The notes under the pieces were generated by a model. It saw nothing but the letters and a program-made list of their open reading frames with translations. It had not been told where the DNA came from and searched no databases. From NCBI GenBank assembly GCA_023391905.1, contig JAEWAD010000457.1, positions 1 through 6,634 on the forward strand: a DNA stretch of 6,634 nt. The letters run 5' to 3'. This document shows positions 1 to 6,387 of the stretch, piece after piece; position 1 is the stretch's first letter; each line of letters starts with the position of its first letter. The translations under genes and the position numbers were made by a program. The stretch is from Pseudomonadota bacterium (lineage in GTDB: Bacteria; Pseudomonadota; Alphaproteobacteria; Rhizobiales; Kaistiaceae).

Positions 1-1
1 G

Positions 2-304
2 CGCGTCGTCGGGCTCGGCCTCACCATCGTCGCCGTCGGCACGGCGGCGGTGGTGGTGACGGTCGGCGTCATCCCGTTCGTCGGGCTGGTGGTGCCGAAT
101 GTCGTCAGCCTCTGGATGGGCGACAACATGCGTCGCTCGCTGCCCTGGATCGCGCTGCTCGGCGCGGGCTTCGTGCTCGTCTGCGATCTCGTCGGTCGGA
201 TCGTCATTCACCCCTACGAGATCCCGATCGGCGTCGTCATGGGCGTGATCGGCAGCGCCTTCTTCCTGTTCCTCCTGCTGAGGCGGGCCAACCATGTCGC
301 CTGA
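2..304 (+). CDS. Ferric-siderophore ABC transporter permease, YclN/CeuB/FatD-like (5' truncated by window edge)
   Basis: The frame is open from the window's left edge and ends at TGA 302-304, so only the last ~100 codons of a protein usually 310-330 residues long are present. The visible part begins RVVGLGLTIVAVGTAAVVV, a transmembrane helix. It is followed by IPFVGLVVPNVVS and then WMGDNMRRSLPW, the motif typical of FecCD-family inner-membrane permeases and especially of the CeuB/YclN/FatD branch. Two more hydrophobic segments and a short basic C-terminus follow. The protein would form half of the membrane channel that takes a ferric siderophore from its periplasmic binding protein into the cytoplasm. 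Its stop codon lies 11 nt inside the next permease gene, so the two are probably translationally coupled. An ATG at 50 is internal to the frame and is not the real start. The family call is firm; the siderophore cannot be read from this fragment. Confidence 0.9.
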   Translation, partial: RVVGLGLTIVAVGTAAVVVTVGVIPFVGLVVPNVVSLWMGDNMRRSLPWIALLGAGFVLVCDLVGRIVIHPYEIPIGVVMGVIGSAFFLFLLLRRANHVA

Positions 305-1262
305 GGCGCGCCGCACCCGGACTATCGTCGTCTTCGCCGTGCTCGGCCTCCTGGTCGCGGGCGCAGCCACGGCCTTCATGACGCTCGGCGCGCAAGGGCG
401 CTGGGATTTCGTGCTGCCGTTCCGGGGCAAGAAGCTGCTGGCGCTGGTGCTCGTCGCCTACGCCATCGCGGTCTCGACGGTCCTGTTCCAGACCGTGGTC
501 AACAACCGCATCCTCACGCCGTCGATCATGGGGTTCGACGCCCTCTACGTGCTGATCCAGACCGTGCTGATGTTCTCGCTCGGCGCGACCCGTGTCGTCG
601 GCCTCGATCCCAGGCTGATGTTCCTGGTCGAGGTCGCGGCGCTGGTGCTGTTCGCCGGTATCCTGTTCCGCTGGCTGTTCTCGGGCGCCACGCGCAGCAT
701 CCATCTCCTGATGCTCGTCGGCATCGTGTTCGGCGTGTTCTTCCGCAGCCTGTCCGGCTTCCTGCAGCGGGTGATCGACCCGAACGATTTCGTCGTGCTG
801 CAGGACCGGCTTTTCGCGAGCTTCAACACGGTCGATGCGTCGCTGCTCGGCCTAGCGACGGCGCTGATCGCGCTCGCGAGCCTTGTCAGCCTGCGCCTTC
901 TTCCCGTCTACGACGTGCTGGCGCTGGGGCGCGAGACGGCCATCAATCTCGGCGTCGACCACAAGCGCGCCGTGACGGTCACGCTCGGCGTGGTGACGAT
1001 GCTGGTCGCCGTTTCGACGGCGCTGGTCGGGCCGGTCACCTTCTTCGGCCTGCTCGTCGCCAATCTCGCCTATCTGCTGCTGCCGACCGCCCGCCACGCG
1101 CTGGTGCTGCCCGCCGCGATCCTGGTCGCCATGCTGGCGCTGGTCGGCGGACAGGTGATCCTGGAACGCGTCTTCGCCTTCGACACGGCGCTCTCGATCA
1201 TCATCGAGTTCGTCGGCGGGCTCTTCTTCATCTTCCTCGTCGTGAGAGGCTCCGCCCGATGA
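294..1262 (+). CDS. Ferric-siderophore ABC transporter permease, YclO/CeuC/FatC-like
   Basis: This complete 322-residue FecCD-family inner-membrane permease is the partner of the upstream permease. It has about nine hydrophobic segments, the first at residues 11-31. Branch-specific motifs are clear: AIAVSTVLFQTVVNNRILTP followed by SIMGFDALY (about residues 57-85), GRETAINLGVD near 210-222 (the cytoplasmic loop expected to contact the ATPase), and ALVGPVTFFGLLVANLAY. From memory of the family, these closely match Bacillus YclO and Campylobacter CeuC, which import catecholate siderophores (YclNOPQ takes petrobactin). The ATG at 294 is preceded by GAGG about 10 nt upstream and lies inside the end of the previous gene. 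The 3' end shares ATGA with the ATPase start. No frameshift or missing motif is seen. The substrate in this organism is inferred only from the family. Confidence 0.93.
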   Translation: MSPEARRTRTIVVFAVLGLLVAGAATAFMTLGAQGRWDFVLPFRGKKLLALVLVAYAIAVSTVLFQTVVNNRILTPSIMGFDALYVLIQTVLMFSLGATRVVGLDPRLMFLVEVAALVLFAGILFRWLFSGATRSIHLLMLVGIVFGVFFRSLSGFLQRVIDPNDFVVLQDRLFASFNTVDASLLGLATALIALASLVSLRLLPVYDVLALGRETAINLGVDHKRAVTVTLGVVTMLVAVSTALVGPVTFFGLLVANLAYLLLPTARHALVLPAAILVAMLALVGGQVILERVFAFDTALSIIIEFVGGLFFIFLVVRGSAR

Positions 1263-2014
1263 TCGAAATCAGGAACGTCTCCAAGGCCTATGGCGACGCG
1301 GTCGTCGTGCGGAACCTGTCGCTCGCGCTCGCACCGGGCGGCGTCACCGCGATGATCGGCCCGAACGGCGCCGGCAAGTCGACGCTGCTCTCGATGATCG
1401 GCCGGCTGGTCAAGCCGGACTCGGGCCAGATCCTGATCGACGGCGACGACGTCGGCTCGGCGCCGGGCGACCGGCTGGCGCGACGGCTGTCGCTGCTCCG
1501 GCAGGACAATCACATCGGCGCGCGGCTGACCGTCTGGGACCTCGTGACCTTCGGGCGCTACCCCTATTCGAAGGGCCGCTACACGGCGGAGGATCGCGTG
1601 CATGTCGAGCGCGCGATCGACTTCCTGGAACTGCGCCCCTTCGCGCACCGCTTCCTCGACGAGCTTTCGGGCGGCCAGCGCCAGCGCGCCTTCATCGCGA
1701 TGATCGTCTGCCAGGACACCGACTATGTCCTGTTCGACGAGCCGCTCAACAATCTCGACATGAAGCATTCGGTGTCGATCATGAAGCTGATCCGCCGTAC
1801 CTGCACGGAGCTTGGCAAGACGGCGATCGTCGTGCTGCACGACGTCAACTTCGCCGCCCGCTATGCCGACCGGATCGTCGCGATGCGGGACGGCGAGGTG
1901 CTGCATGACGGGCCGCCCGAGTCGGTGATCCGCGCCGAGACGCTGAACGCCCTCTACGAGACGCCCGTCACCGTCGAGCGCGTCGGCGGTCAGCTGATCG
2001 CCGATTTCTACTAG
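1259..2014 (+). CDS. Ferric-siderophore ABC transporter ATP-binding protein, YclP/CeuD/FatE-like
   Basis: This 251-residue cytoplasmic ATPase powers the two permeases to its left. All nucleotide-binding motifs are intact: A-loop Tyr11, Walker A GPNGAGKST (34-42), Q-loop Gln82, signature LSGGQ (136-140), Walker B YVLFDE (156-161) and H-loop His194. The stretch DEPLNNLDMKHSV (160-172), with NNLD as D-loop, is characteristic of the YclP/CeuD/FatE branch and sets it apart from FecE or FepC. The start codon overlaps the permease stop in ATGA (1259-1262), with GAGAGG about 9 nt upstream, so translation is coupled. It is the last gene of the operon; the next gene, napC, runs in the opposite direction. 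No Fur site can be assessed because the operon promoter lies outside the window. The call as siderophore ATPase is secure; the exact ligand is not. Confidence 0.95.
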   Translation: MIEIRNVSKAYGDAVVVRNLSLALAPGGVTAMIGPNGAGKSTLLSMIGRLVKPDSGQILIDGDDVGSAPGDRLARRLSLLRQDNHIGARLTVWDLVTFGRYPYSKGRYTAEDRVHVERAIDFLELRPFAHRFLDELSGGQRQRAFIAMIVCQDTDYVLFDEPLNNLDMKHSVSIMKLIRRTCTELGKTAIVVLHDVNFAARYADRIVAMRDGEVLHDGPPESVIRAETLNALYETPVTVERVGGQLIADFY

Positions 2015-2149
2015 CCTCGGCCCATCGCGCATCATGCAAGCCGTGAGCGGGAATGGCCGAAGGGATCGGGCACAATTCGCGCGATTGCGATGGCTCATGC
2101 CGCCGCTGAGCGGTTCATCCTTCCATGAAGGCTGAACGGCTTCAGTCGC
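2015..2149. other. Intergenic gap between convergent siderophore-transport and nap operons
   Basis: These 135 bases separate the ATPase stop (TAG, 2012-2014) from the napC stop (read on the minus strand, 2150-2152). I see no gene. The only clear structure is the long hairpin at 2106-2145, described separately. A short CAAT/ATTG inverted pair near 2070 is probably chance. Confidence 0.7.
2106..2145. terminator. Candidate bidirectional terminator hairpin between convergent operons
   Basis: An imperfect 40-nt inverted repeat starts 5 nt beyond the napC stop. From the outside in, CTGA (2106-2109) pairs with TCAG (2142-2145), GC (2110-2111) with GC (2139-2140), GTTCA (2113-2117) with TGAAC (2133-2137), and CCTTC (2119-2123) with GAAGG (2127-2131), around a CAT loop. 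There is a G/G mismatch, a T/C mismatch and one bulged T at 2141, giving about 16 pairs. Neither side is followed by a real T-run, so it is not a classical intrinsic terminator. Its place between convergent genes suggests 3'-end formation or transcript protection for both operons. The structure is seen in the sequence; the function is inferred. Confidence 0.55.
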
Positions 2150-2854
2150 TCAGTTTGCCGCCAGCGTCGCGGCGTAGTTTTCGAGGGCGCGCTCCGGCGC
2201 GTGCCAGGAGACGTTGCCGCCGGCGTTGAATTCCGGTGGCGTCTTCCAGCCGGGCTCGATGCCGGTCATGTCCGGCAGCAGGTGCGCGATGCCCTTGTGG
2301 CAGTCGATGCAGGTCTTCTCGCCGGAGACGAGGAAGCGGCTGTGGATCTCGGCCGCGCGCCGCGTTTGCTTGGTGAAGTCCATTGCCACCGAGGAGTGGC
2401 AGTTGCGGCATTCGAGCGAGTCGTTCGCCTTGAGGCGGGCCCATTCGTGCTTGGCGAGTTCGAGGCGATGGTCGAGGAATTTCTCGCGCGTCGAGATGGT
2501 GCCGAACAGCTTGCCCCAGACCTCCTTCGACGCCTGCATCTTGCGGGCGATCTTGTGGGTCCAGTTATGCGGCACGTGGCAATCGGGACAGCTTGCCCGC
2601 ACGCCCGAGCGGTTGGAGAAATGGATGGTCTGCGTCAGCTCCTGATAGACGTTGTCGCGCATCTCGTGGCACGAGACGCAGAACTTCTCGGTGTTGGTGA
2701 CCTCGAGCGCCGTGTTGAAGCCGCCCCAGAAGATGACGCCGCAAAGGAAGCCGCCGAGCGTCAGGAAGCCGAGGCTGAGATAGGCGCTCGGCCGGCTGAT
2801 GATGCGCCAGAACCAGACCACGAGGTCCCACAGGCGGCGGATGAGAGCCCGCAT
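2150..2854 (-). CDS. napC: NapC, membrane-anchored tetrahaem c-type cytochrome (quinol dehydrogenase of Nap)
   Basis: This 234-residue protein of the NapC/NirT family oxidises membrane quinol and passes electrons to NapB-NapA in the periplasm. A basic N-terminus (MRALIRRLW) leads into one uncleaved transmembrane helix at about residues 24-46, followed by a periplasmic domain. Four haem c sites are visible: CVSCH (59-63), CPDCH (89-93), CRNCH (149-153) and CIDCH (182-186). The spacing, two motif pairs separated by about 60 residues, fits the duplicated NapC fold. The length and the absence of a fifth haem argue against TorC. The start ATG is preceded by GGGGGA with a 5-6 nt gap. It begins 12 nt after the napB stop and is the last gene of the nap operon. 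NrfH is an alternative member of the family, but the context makes NapC secure. Confidence 0.97.
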   Translation of the reverse strand: MRALIRRLWDLVVWFWRIISRPSAYLSLGFLTLGGFLCGVIFWGGFNTALEVTNTEKFCVSCHEMRDNVYQELTQTIHFSNRSGVRASCPDCHVPHNWTHKIARKMQASKEVWGKLFGTISTREKFLDHRLELAKHEWARLKANDSLECRNCHSSVAMDFTKQTRRAAEIHSRFLVSGEKTCIDCHKGIAHLLPDMTGIEPGWKTPPEFNAGGNVSWHAPERALENYAATLAAN

Positions 2855-2866
2855 GATCTTCCCCCG

Positions 2867-3367
2867 CTACGGCTTCGGCCCGATGTCGTTGGCGTCCTGG
2901 AACAGGTTCGGCACCAGCGGCCGCGCGTCGGTCTGCTGGACATGGCAGGCGGTGCAGAAATAGCGCCGGGGCGTCACGTCGGAGAGGACCTGGCCGTCGC
3001 GATCCTGGAAATGGGTGATGCTGATCATCGGCGCGCCCGAGCCCTCGGTGAATTCGCGCTTGTGGCAATCGAGGCAGCGATTGGTGTTGACGGTGAGCTG
3101 GTAGCCGTCGATGGCGTGCGGGATGATCGGCGGCTGCTCGGGGTAGTTGCGCATGCGGCGGACGTCGTCGACGACGGGCCGGGCGAGGGCGGGGACGGGC
3201 GCCTCGCTCATCGGCGCGGGCTCGCCCGTGACGCGCGGTACGATCTGGATCGGCGCCGCATCCTGCGAGAGCGCGCCGCAGGCGAACACGATCAGGCCGG
3301 CCAGCGCGGCGCCGAGCGCCGTGCTGCGCTGCGTCAGGCCTAGACGGAGACGATCTTGACCGCGCAT
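2867..3367 (-). CDS. napB: NapB, dihaem cytochrome c electron-transfer subunit of periplasmic nitrate reductase
   Basis: This 166-residue periplasmic dihaem cytochrome relays electrons from NapC to NapA. The N-terminus has basic residues, then a hydrophobic stretch (about 17-33), consistent with a Sec signal peptide ending near LSQDAAP. The two haem c motifs are CLDCH (98-102) and CTACH (138-142). His84 (in IPHAIDGY) and His119 (in ITHFQDR) are the likely distal axial ligands by family pattern. The mature part matches NapB throughout, including RRMRNYPEQPPIIPHAIDGY. The chosen ATG at 3367 lies 28 nt inside the end of napA and has only a weak GGA about 9 nt upstream. No later in-frame ATG would keep the signal peptide, so this start is preferred; a CTG at 3337 is a weaker alternative. 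Translation is probably coupled to napA. The identity is firm; the exact start is less so. Confidence 0.95.
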   Translation of the reverse strand: MRGQDRLRLGLTQRSTALGAALAGLIVFACGALSQDAAPIQIVPRVTGEPAPMSEAPVPALARPVVDDVRRMRNYPEQPPIIPHAIDGYQLTVNTNRCLDCHKREFTEGSGAPMISITHFQDRDGQVLSDVTPRRYFCTACHVQQTDARPLVPNLFQDANDIGPKP

Positions 3368-5835
3368 TTCTTGAAATCCGTCTGCTTGGAGATGGGATCC
3401 GTCGCGTCGAGCGTGGCCTTGTTGATGAGCTGGCTGGCGTCGAACCAGGGGACGAAGACGACGCCGGGCGGCATGCGGTTGCGGCCGCGCGTCTCGACCC
3501 GGGTGCGGATCTCGCCGCGCCGCGAGATCACGCGGATCTCGGCGCCCTGGTTGATGCCGCGCTTGCGGGCGTCCTCGGCGTTCATGAAGCAGCGGGCCCC
3601 CGGGAACGCCTTGTAGAGCTCGGGTACGCGCATGGTCATCGAGCCGGAATGCCAGTGTTCGAGCACGCGGCCGGTCACCAGCCAGACGTCATATTCCTCG
3701 TCCGGCGATTCCGCCGGCGGCTCGTAGGGCACCGCCAGGATGCGGGCCTTGCCATCCTTGTTGCCGTAGAACTCGATGCCCTTGCCGGGCTTCACATAGG
3801 GGTCCAGGCCCTCGCGGTAGCGCCACAGCGTTTCCTTGCCGTCGACGACAGGCCAGCGCAGGCCGCGCACCTGGTGGTAGAGGTCGTAGGGCCCGAGGTC
3901 GTGGCCATGGCCACGCCCGAAGCTCGCATACTCCTCGAACAGCCCCTTGTGCACGTAGAAGCCGAAATCGGCGGATTCGGCGTTCTCGTAGGCCGGGTCC
4001 ATGTCGCTGAGCGGGAAGCGGTCGACATGGCCGTTCTTGAACAGCACGTCGAACAGGGTCAGCCCGCGATAGTTCGGATTGGCGTCGAGGATCTCGGCCG
4101 GCCAGACCTCGTCGGTGGTGAAGCGCTTCGAGAATTCCATCAGCTGCCAGAGGTCGGAGCGCGCTTCGCCCGGCGCCTTGACCAGCTGATGCCAGACATG
4201 GGTGCGCCGCTCGGCATTGCCGTAGGCGCCTTCCTTCTCGACCCACATGGCGGCGGGCAGGATCAGGTCGGCGGCGAGCGCCGTGACCGTCGGATAGGCG
4301 TCCGAGACGACGATGAAATTGTCCGGGTTGCGGTAGCCCGGATAGGTCTCGTTCGAGTCGTTGGGGGCGGCCTGCAGGTTGTTGTTGACCTGGATCCAGT
4401 AGAAATTGAGCTTGCCGTCCTTGAGCATGCGGTCCTGCTCGACGGCGTGGTAGCCGGGCTTTTCCGGGATGATGCCGGAGGGCACGCGCCAGATCTCCTC
4501 GGCGTGCTTGCGGTGTTCGGGGTTCACCACGGTCATGTCGGCCGGCAGGCGATGCGCGAAGGTGCCGACCTCGCGTGCCGTGCCGCAGGCCGAGGGCTGG
4601 CCGGTCAGCGAGAACGGGCTGTTGCCGGGCTCCGAGATCTTCCCCGTCAGCAGATGCAGGTTGTAGACGAGCTGGTTGGCCCAGACGCCGCGCACATGCT
4701 GGTTGAAGCCCATCGTCCAGAGCGACACCACCTTCCGCTTCGGATCGGCGTAGAGCTCCGCCAGTTGCTCGAGGAAGCCCGGCTCGACGCCGGTCAGCTC
4801 GGAGACCTTGTCGAGCGTGTAGTCCTTGACGAAGGCGGCATAGGCCTCGAAGTCGATCGGCGTCGTCGCCGCCGGGTCCTCCGCCTTGCGCGCCGCCACC
4901 TCGCGCGGGTCGTCCGGCCGGAGGCCGTAGCCGATCTCGGTCGCGCCGCGCAGGAATGTCGTGTGCTTGTCGACGAAATCCGTGTTCACCCGGCCGGTGG
5001 TGATGATGTGGTTGGCGATGTAGTTGAGGATCGCCAGATCCGTGCCGGGCTTGAAGACGATCGGAATGTCGGCGAGGTCGGCGCTGCGGTTGGTGAAGGT
5101 CGAGAGCACAGCGACCTTCACATGCGGGTAGCCGAGCCGGCGGTCGGCGACGCGCGTCCACAGGATCGGGTGCATCTCGGCCATGTTCGAGCCCCAGAGC
5201 ACGAACGCGTCGGTGGCCTCGAAATCGTCGTAGCAGCCCATCGGCTCGTCCATGCCGAAGGTGCGCATGAAGGCGTAGGCGGCCGAGGCCATGCAGTGGC
5301 GGGCGTTGGGGTCGAGATTGTTGGAGCGGAAGCCGGCCCGCATCAGCTTGGTGGCGGCATAGCCCTCGAAGATGGTCCACTGGCCGGAACCGAACATGCC
5401 GAGCGCGGTCGGGCCCTTTTCCTTCAGCACGCGCTTCGCCTGCGCCGCCATGGTGTCGAAGGCCTCGTCCCAGGAGACGGGCGTGAATTCGCCGTCCTTG
5501 GCGTAGACGCCGTCCTTCTTGCGCAGGAGCGGCAGCGTCAGCCGGTCGGCGCCGTACATGATCTTGGACAGGAAGTAGCCCTTGACGCAGTTCAGGCCGC
5601 GATTGACGTCGGCCTTCATGTCGCCGTGCGTCGCCACCACCTTGCCGCTCTTGACGCCGACCATGACGCCGCAGCCGGTGCCGCAGAAGCGGCAGGGCGC
5701 TTTCGACCAGGTGATCTGCAACGCCTCGACACCGCCGGAGACGGGCTGCGCCGAGGCGGGCGGAGCGATGTTGGCGGCGGCTGCCGCGATGCCCGCGGCC
5801 TGTACCTTCAGCAACTCGCGACGGGAAAGCGTCAT
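3340..5835 (-). CDS. napA: NapA, periplasmic nitrate reductase catalytic subunit (bis-MGD molybdenum, one [4Fe-4S])
   Basis: NapA reduces nitrate to nitrite in the periplasm using electrons from NapB. With the ATG at 5835 the protein has 831 residues, the normal NapA length. It starts with a Tat signal peptide: SRRELLK (4-10), an alanine-rich core, and a likely cut after PPASA (about residue 29). The [4Fe-4S] ligands are Cys48, Cys51, Cys55 and Cys83, with the electron-relay Lys85 just after. Cys181, in NARHCMASA, is the expected Mo ligand. The central molybdopterin oxidoreductase domain follows, and the dinucleotide-binding domain runs from about 715 to the end, closing with DFKKCAVKIVSV. 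A GTG at 5838 is in frame one codon earlier, but GGAG sits 7 nt before the ATG and only 4 nt before the GTG, so the ATG is preferred. The napD stop ends 2 nt upstream. The Tat peptide and the neighbours rule out cytoplasmic NasA. No damage is seen. Confidence 0.98.
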   Translation of the reverse strand: MTLSRRELLKVQAAGIAAAAANIAPPASAQPVSGGVEALQITWSKAPCRFCGTGCGVMVGVKSGKVVATHGDMKADVNRGLNCVKGYFLSKIMYGADRLTLPLLRKKDGVYAKDGEFTPVSWDEAFDTMAAQAKRVLKEKGPTALGMFGSGQWTIFEGYAATKLMRAGFRSNNLDPNARHCMASAAYAFMRTFGMDEPMGCYDDFEATDAFVLWGSNMAEMHPILWTRVADRRLGYPHVKVAVLSTFTNRSADLADIPIVFKPGTDLAILNYIANHIITTGRVNTDFVDKHTTFLRGATEIGYGLRPDDPREVAARKAEDPAATTPIDFEAYAAFVKDYTLDKVSELTGVEPGFLEQLAELYADPKRKVVSLWTMGFNQHVRGVWANQLVYNLHLLTGKISEPGNSPFSLTGQPSACGTAREVGTFAHRLPADMTVVNPEHRKHAEEIWRVPSGIIPEKPGYHAVEQDRMLKDGKLNFYWIQVNNNLQAAPNDSNETYPGYRNPDNFIVVSDAYPTVTALAADLILPAAMWVEKEGAYGNAERRTHVWHQLVKAPGEARSDLWQLMEFSKRFTTDEVWPAEILDANPNYRGLTLFDVLFKNGHVDRFPLSDMDPAYENAESADFGFYVHKGLFEEYASFGRGHGHDLGPYDLYHQVRGLRWPVVDGKETLWRYREGLDPYVKPGKGIEFYGNKDGKARILAVPYEPPAESPDEEYDVWLVTGRVLEHWHSGSMTMRVPELYKAFPGARCFMNAEDARKRGINQGAEIRVISRRGEIRTRVETRGRNRMPPGVVFVPWFDASQLINKATLDATDPISKQTDFKKCAVKIVSV

Positions 5836-5837
5836 CA

Positions 5838-6179
5838 CTAGGCTCCGGGGTCGTCGACGGGTTCGATCTGTTCGAAGACGAGATTGGCCGAGAACACGTC
5901 GTCCATCAGGGCAATCGTCGTCAGCCGGCTGCCGATCTCGCCGCTGCTGTCGCCTTCCATGACGATGACGATCTTCGACCCTTCGACGGCGTGCACCTCG
6001 GTGCGGGGCAGCTCGGCGAGGCGGCCGGCGACCTCGGCGGCCTGCTCGGGCCGGACCGTCACGACGGCGCTGGAGATATGGAAGAAGCGCGGGGCGGGGC
6101 GCCGGGCCTTGTCGGTCTCGGAGAGTACCTGGCCGGTCAGGAATGCGCGTCGGTCGATGTCACGATCGCTGGTGCGCAT
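5838..6179 (-). CDS. napD: NapD, NapA Tat-signal-binding maturation chaperone with N-terminal RR-containing extension
   Basis: This 113-residue cytoplasmic protein binds the Tat signal of NapA and holds back export until the cofactors are in place. The NapD core starts near residue 32 with FFHISSAVVTVRPEQ and contains EVHAVEGSKIVIVMEG and ANLVFEQIEP, giving the ferredoxin-like strand-helix pattern of the family. Enterobacterial NapD has about 87 residues; here about 30 extra residues precede the core. That extension contains DIDRRAFLTG (7-16) followed by a basic, proline-bearing linker ending RRPAP, which resembles the start of NapF and also a Tat motif without its hydrophobic core. The start ATG has a strong GAGGGG overlapping the napE stop, and there is no other Met before residue 74, so the extension should be translated. 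The stop TAG is 2 nt before the napA ATG. Confidence 0.95.
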   Translation of the reverse strand: MRTSDRDIDRRAFLTGQVLSETDKARRPAPRFFHISSAVVTVRPEQAAEVAGRLAELPRTEVHAVEGSKIVIVMEGDSSGEIGSRLTTIALMDDVFSANLVFEQIEPVDDPGA

Positions 6180-6191
6180 GGCGGCCCCTCA
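6180..6191 (-). promoter_or_regulatory. Ribosome-binding site of napD overlapping the napE stop
   Basis: On the minus strand the napE stop TGA runs directly into GGGG, forming GAGGGG about 5 nt before the napD ATG. It fixes the upstream napD start, and therefore the N-terminal extension, as the likely real one. It also suggests that napE and napD translation are coupled. Confidence 0.7.
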
Positions 6192-6368
6192 GTGCGGCGG
6201 GCCGGGTGGTCCGAAGACCAGTTGCGACATCCAGATCAGGAAACCGTAGCCGCCGACGACGCCCACGGCGATGACCGGCCAGATCACGACGGCCAGTACG
6301 AGAAAGGCGATGATTTCGTCCCGCTTGGTTCGCGAACTGACGGGGCGACCGACTTCCGCTTCCGACAT
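6189..6368 (-). CDS. napE: NapE, small single-helix membrane protein of the nap operon
   Basis: This 59-residue protein was found by reading the minus strand upstream of napD. A charged N-terminus (RTKRDEI, residues 13-19) leads into one transmembrane helix (about 20-45, AFLVLAVVIWPVIAVGVVGG), then YGFLIWMSQLVFGPPG and a proline-rich tail ending PPH. The pattern of charged start, a helix with a central Pro, GGYGFxxWM and a C-terminal FGPPG is that of NapE. NapE is found at the start of many alphaproteobacterial and Pseudomonas nap operons; its role is not established, though a part in membrane association of the complex has been suggested. The stop TGA (6189-6191) overlaps the napD ribosome-binding site and lies 9 nt before the napD start. 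The ATG at 6368 has only GGA about 11 nt upstream, so initiation may be weak or the start may be read differently. Confidence 0.9.
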   Translation of the reverse strand: MSEAEVGRPVSSRTKRDEIIAFLVLAVVIWPVIAVGVVGGYGFLIWMSQLVFGPPGPPH

Positions 6369-6387
6369 TCAGACTTGCATCCGTGTT

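Noticed and set aside
237..704. A minus-strand frame of 155 codons opposite the second permease
   Set aside because: It is low-complexity in Arg, Asp, Glu, His and Gln, typical of the antisense of a hydrophobic membrane-protein gene.
1070..2098. A 342-codon open frame on the minus strand opposite the permease and ATPase
   Set aside because: The plus strand here encodes an ABC ATPase with all motifs intact; the minus frame is a high-GC shadow.
2201..3343. A 380-codon open frame on the plus strand opposite napC and napB
   Set aside because: It is antisense to two genes with six clear CxxCH motifs, spans the napB-napC junction, and has no protein-like motif.
3649..5841. A 730-codon open frame on the plus strand, antisense to napA
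   Set aside because: It is a mirror frame of a GC-rich gene. It shows no recognisable domain, its composition is rich in Val, His, Arg and Asp as expected from complementary codons, and the opposite strand is an unmistakable NapA.
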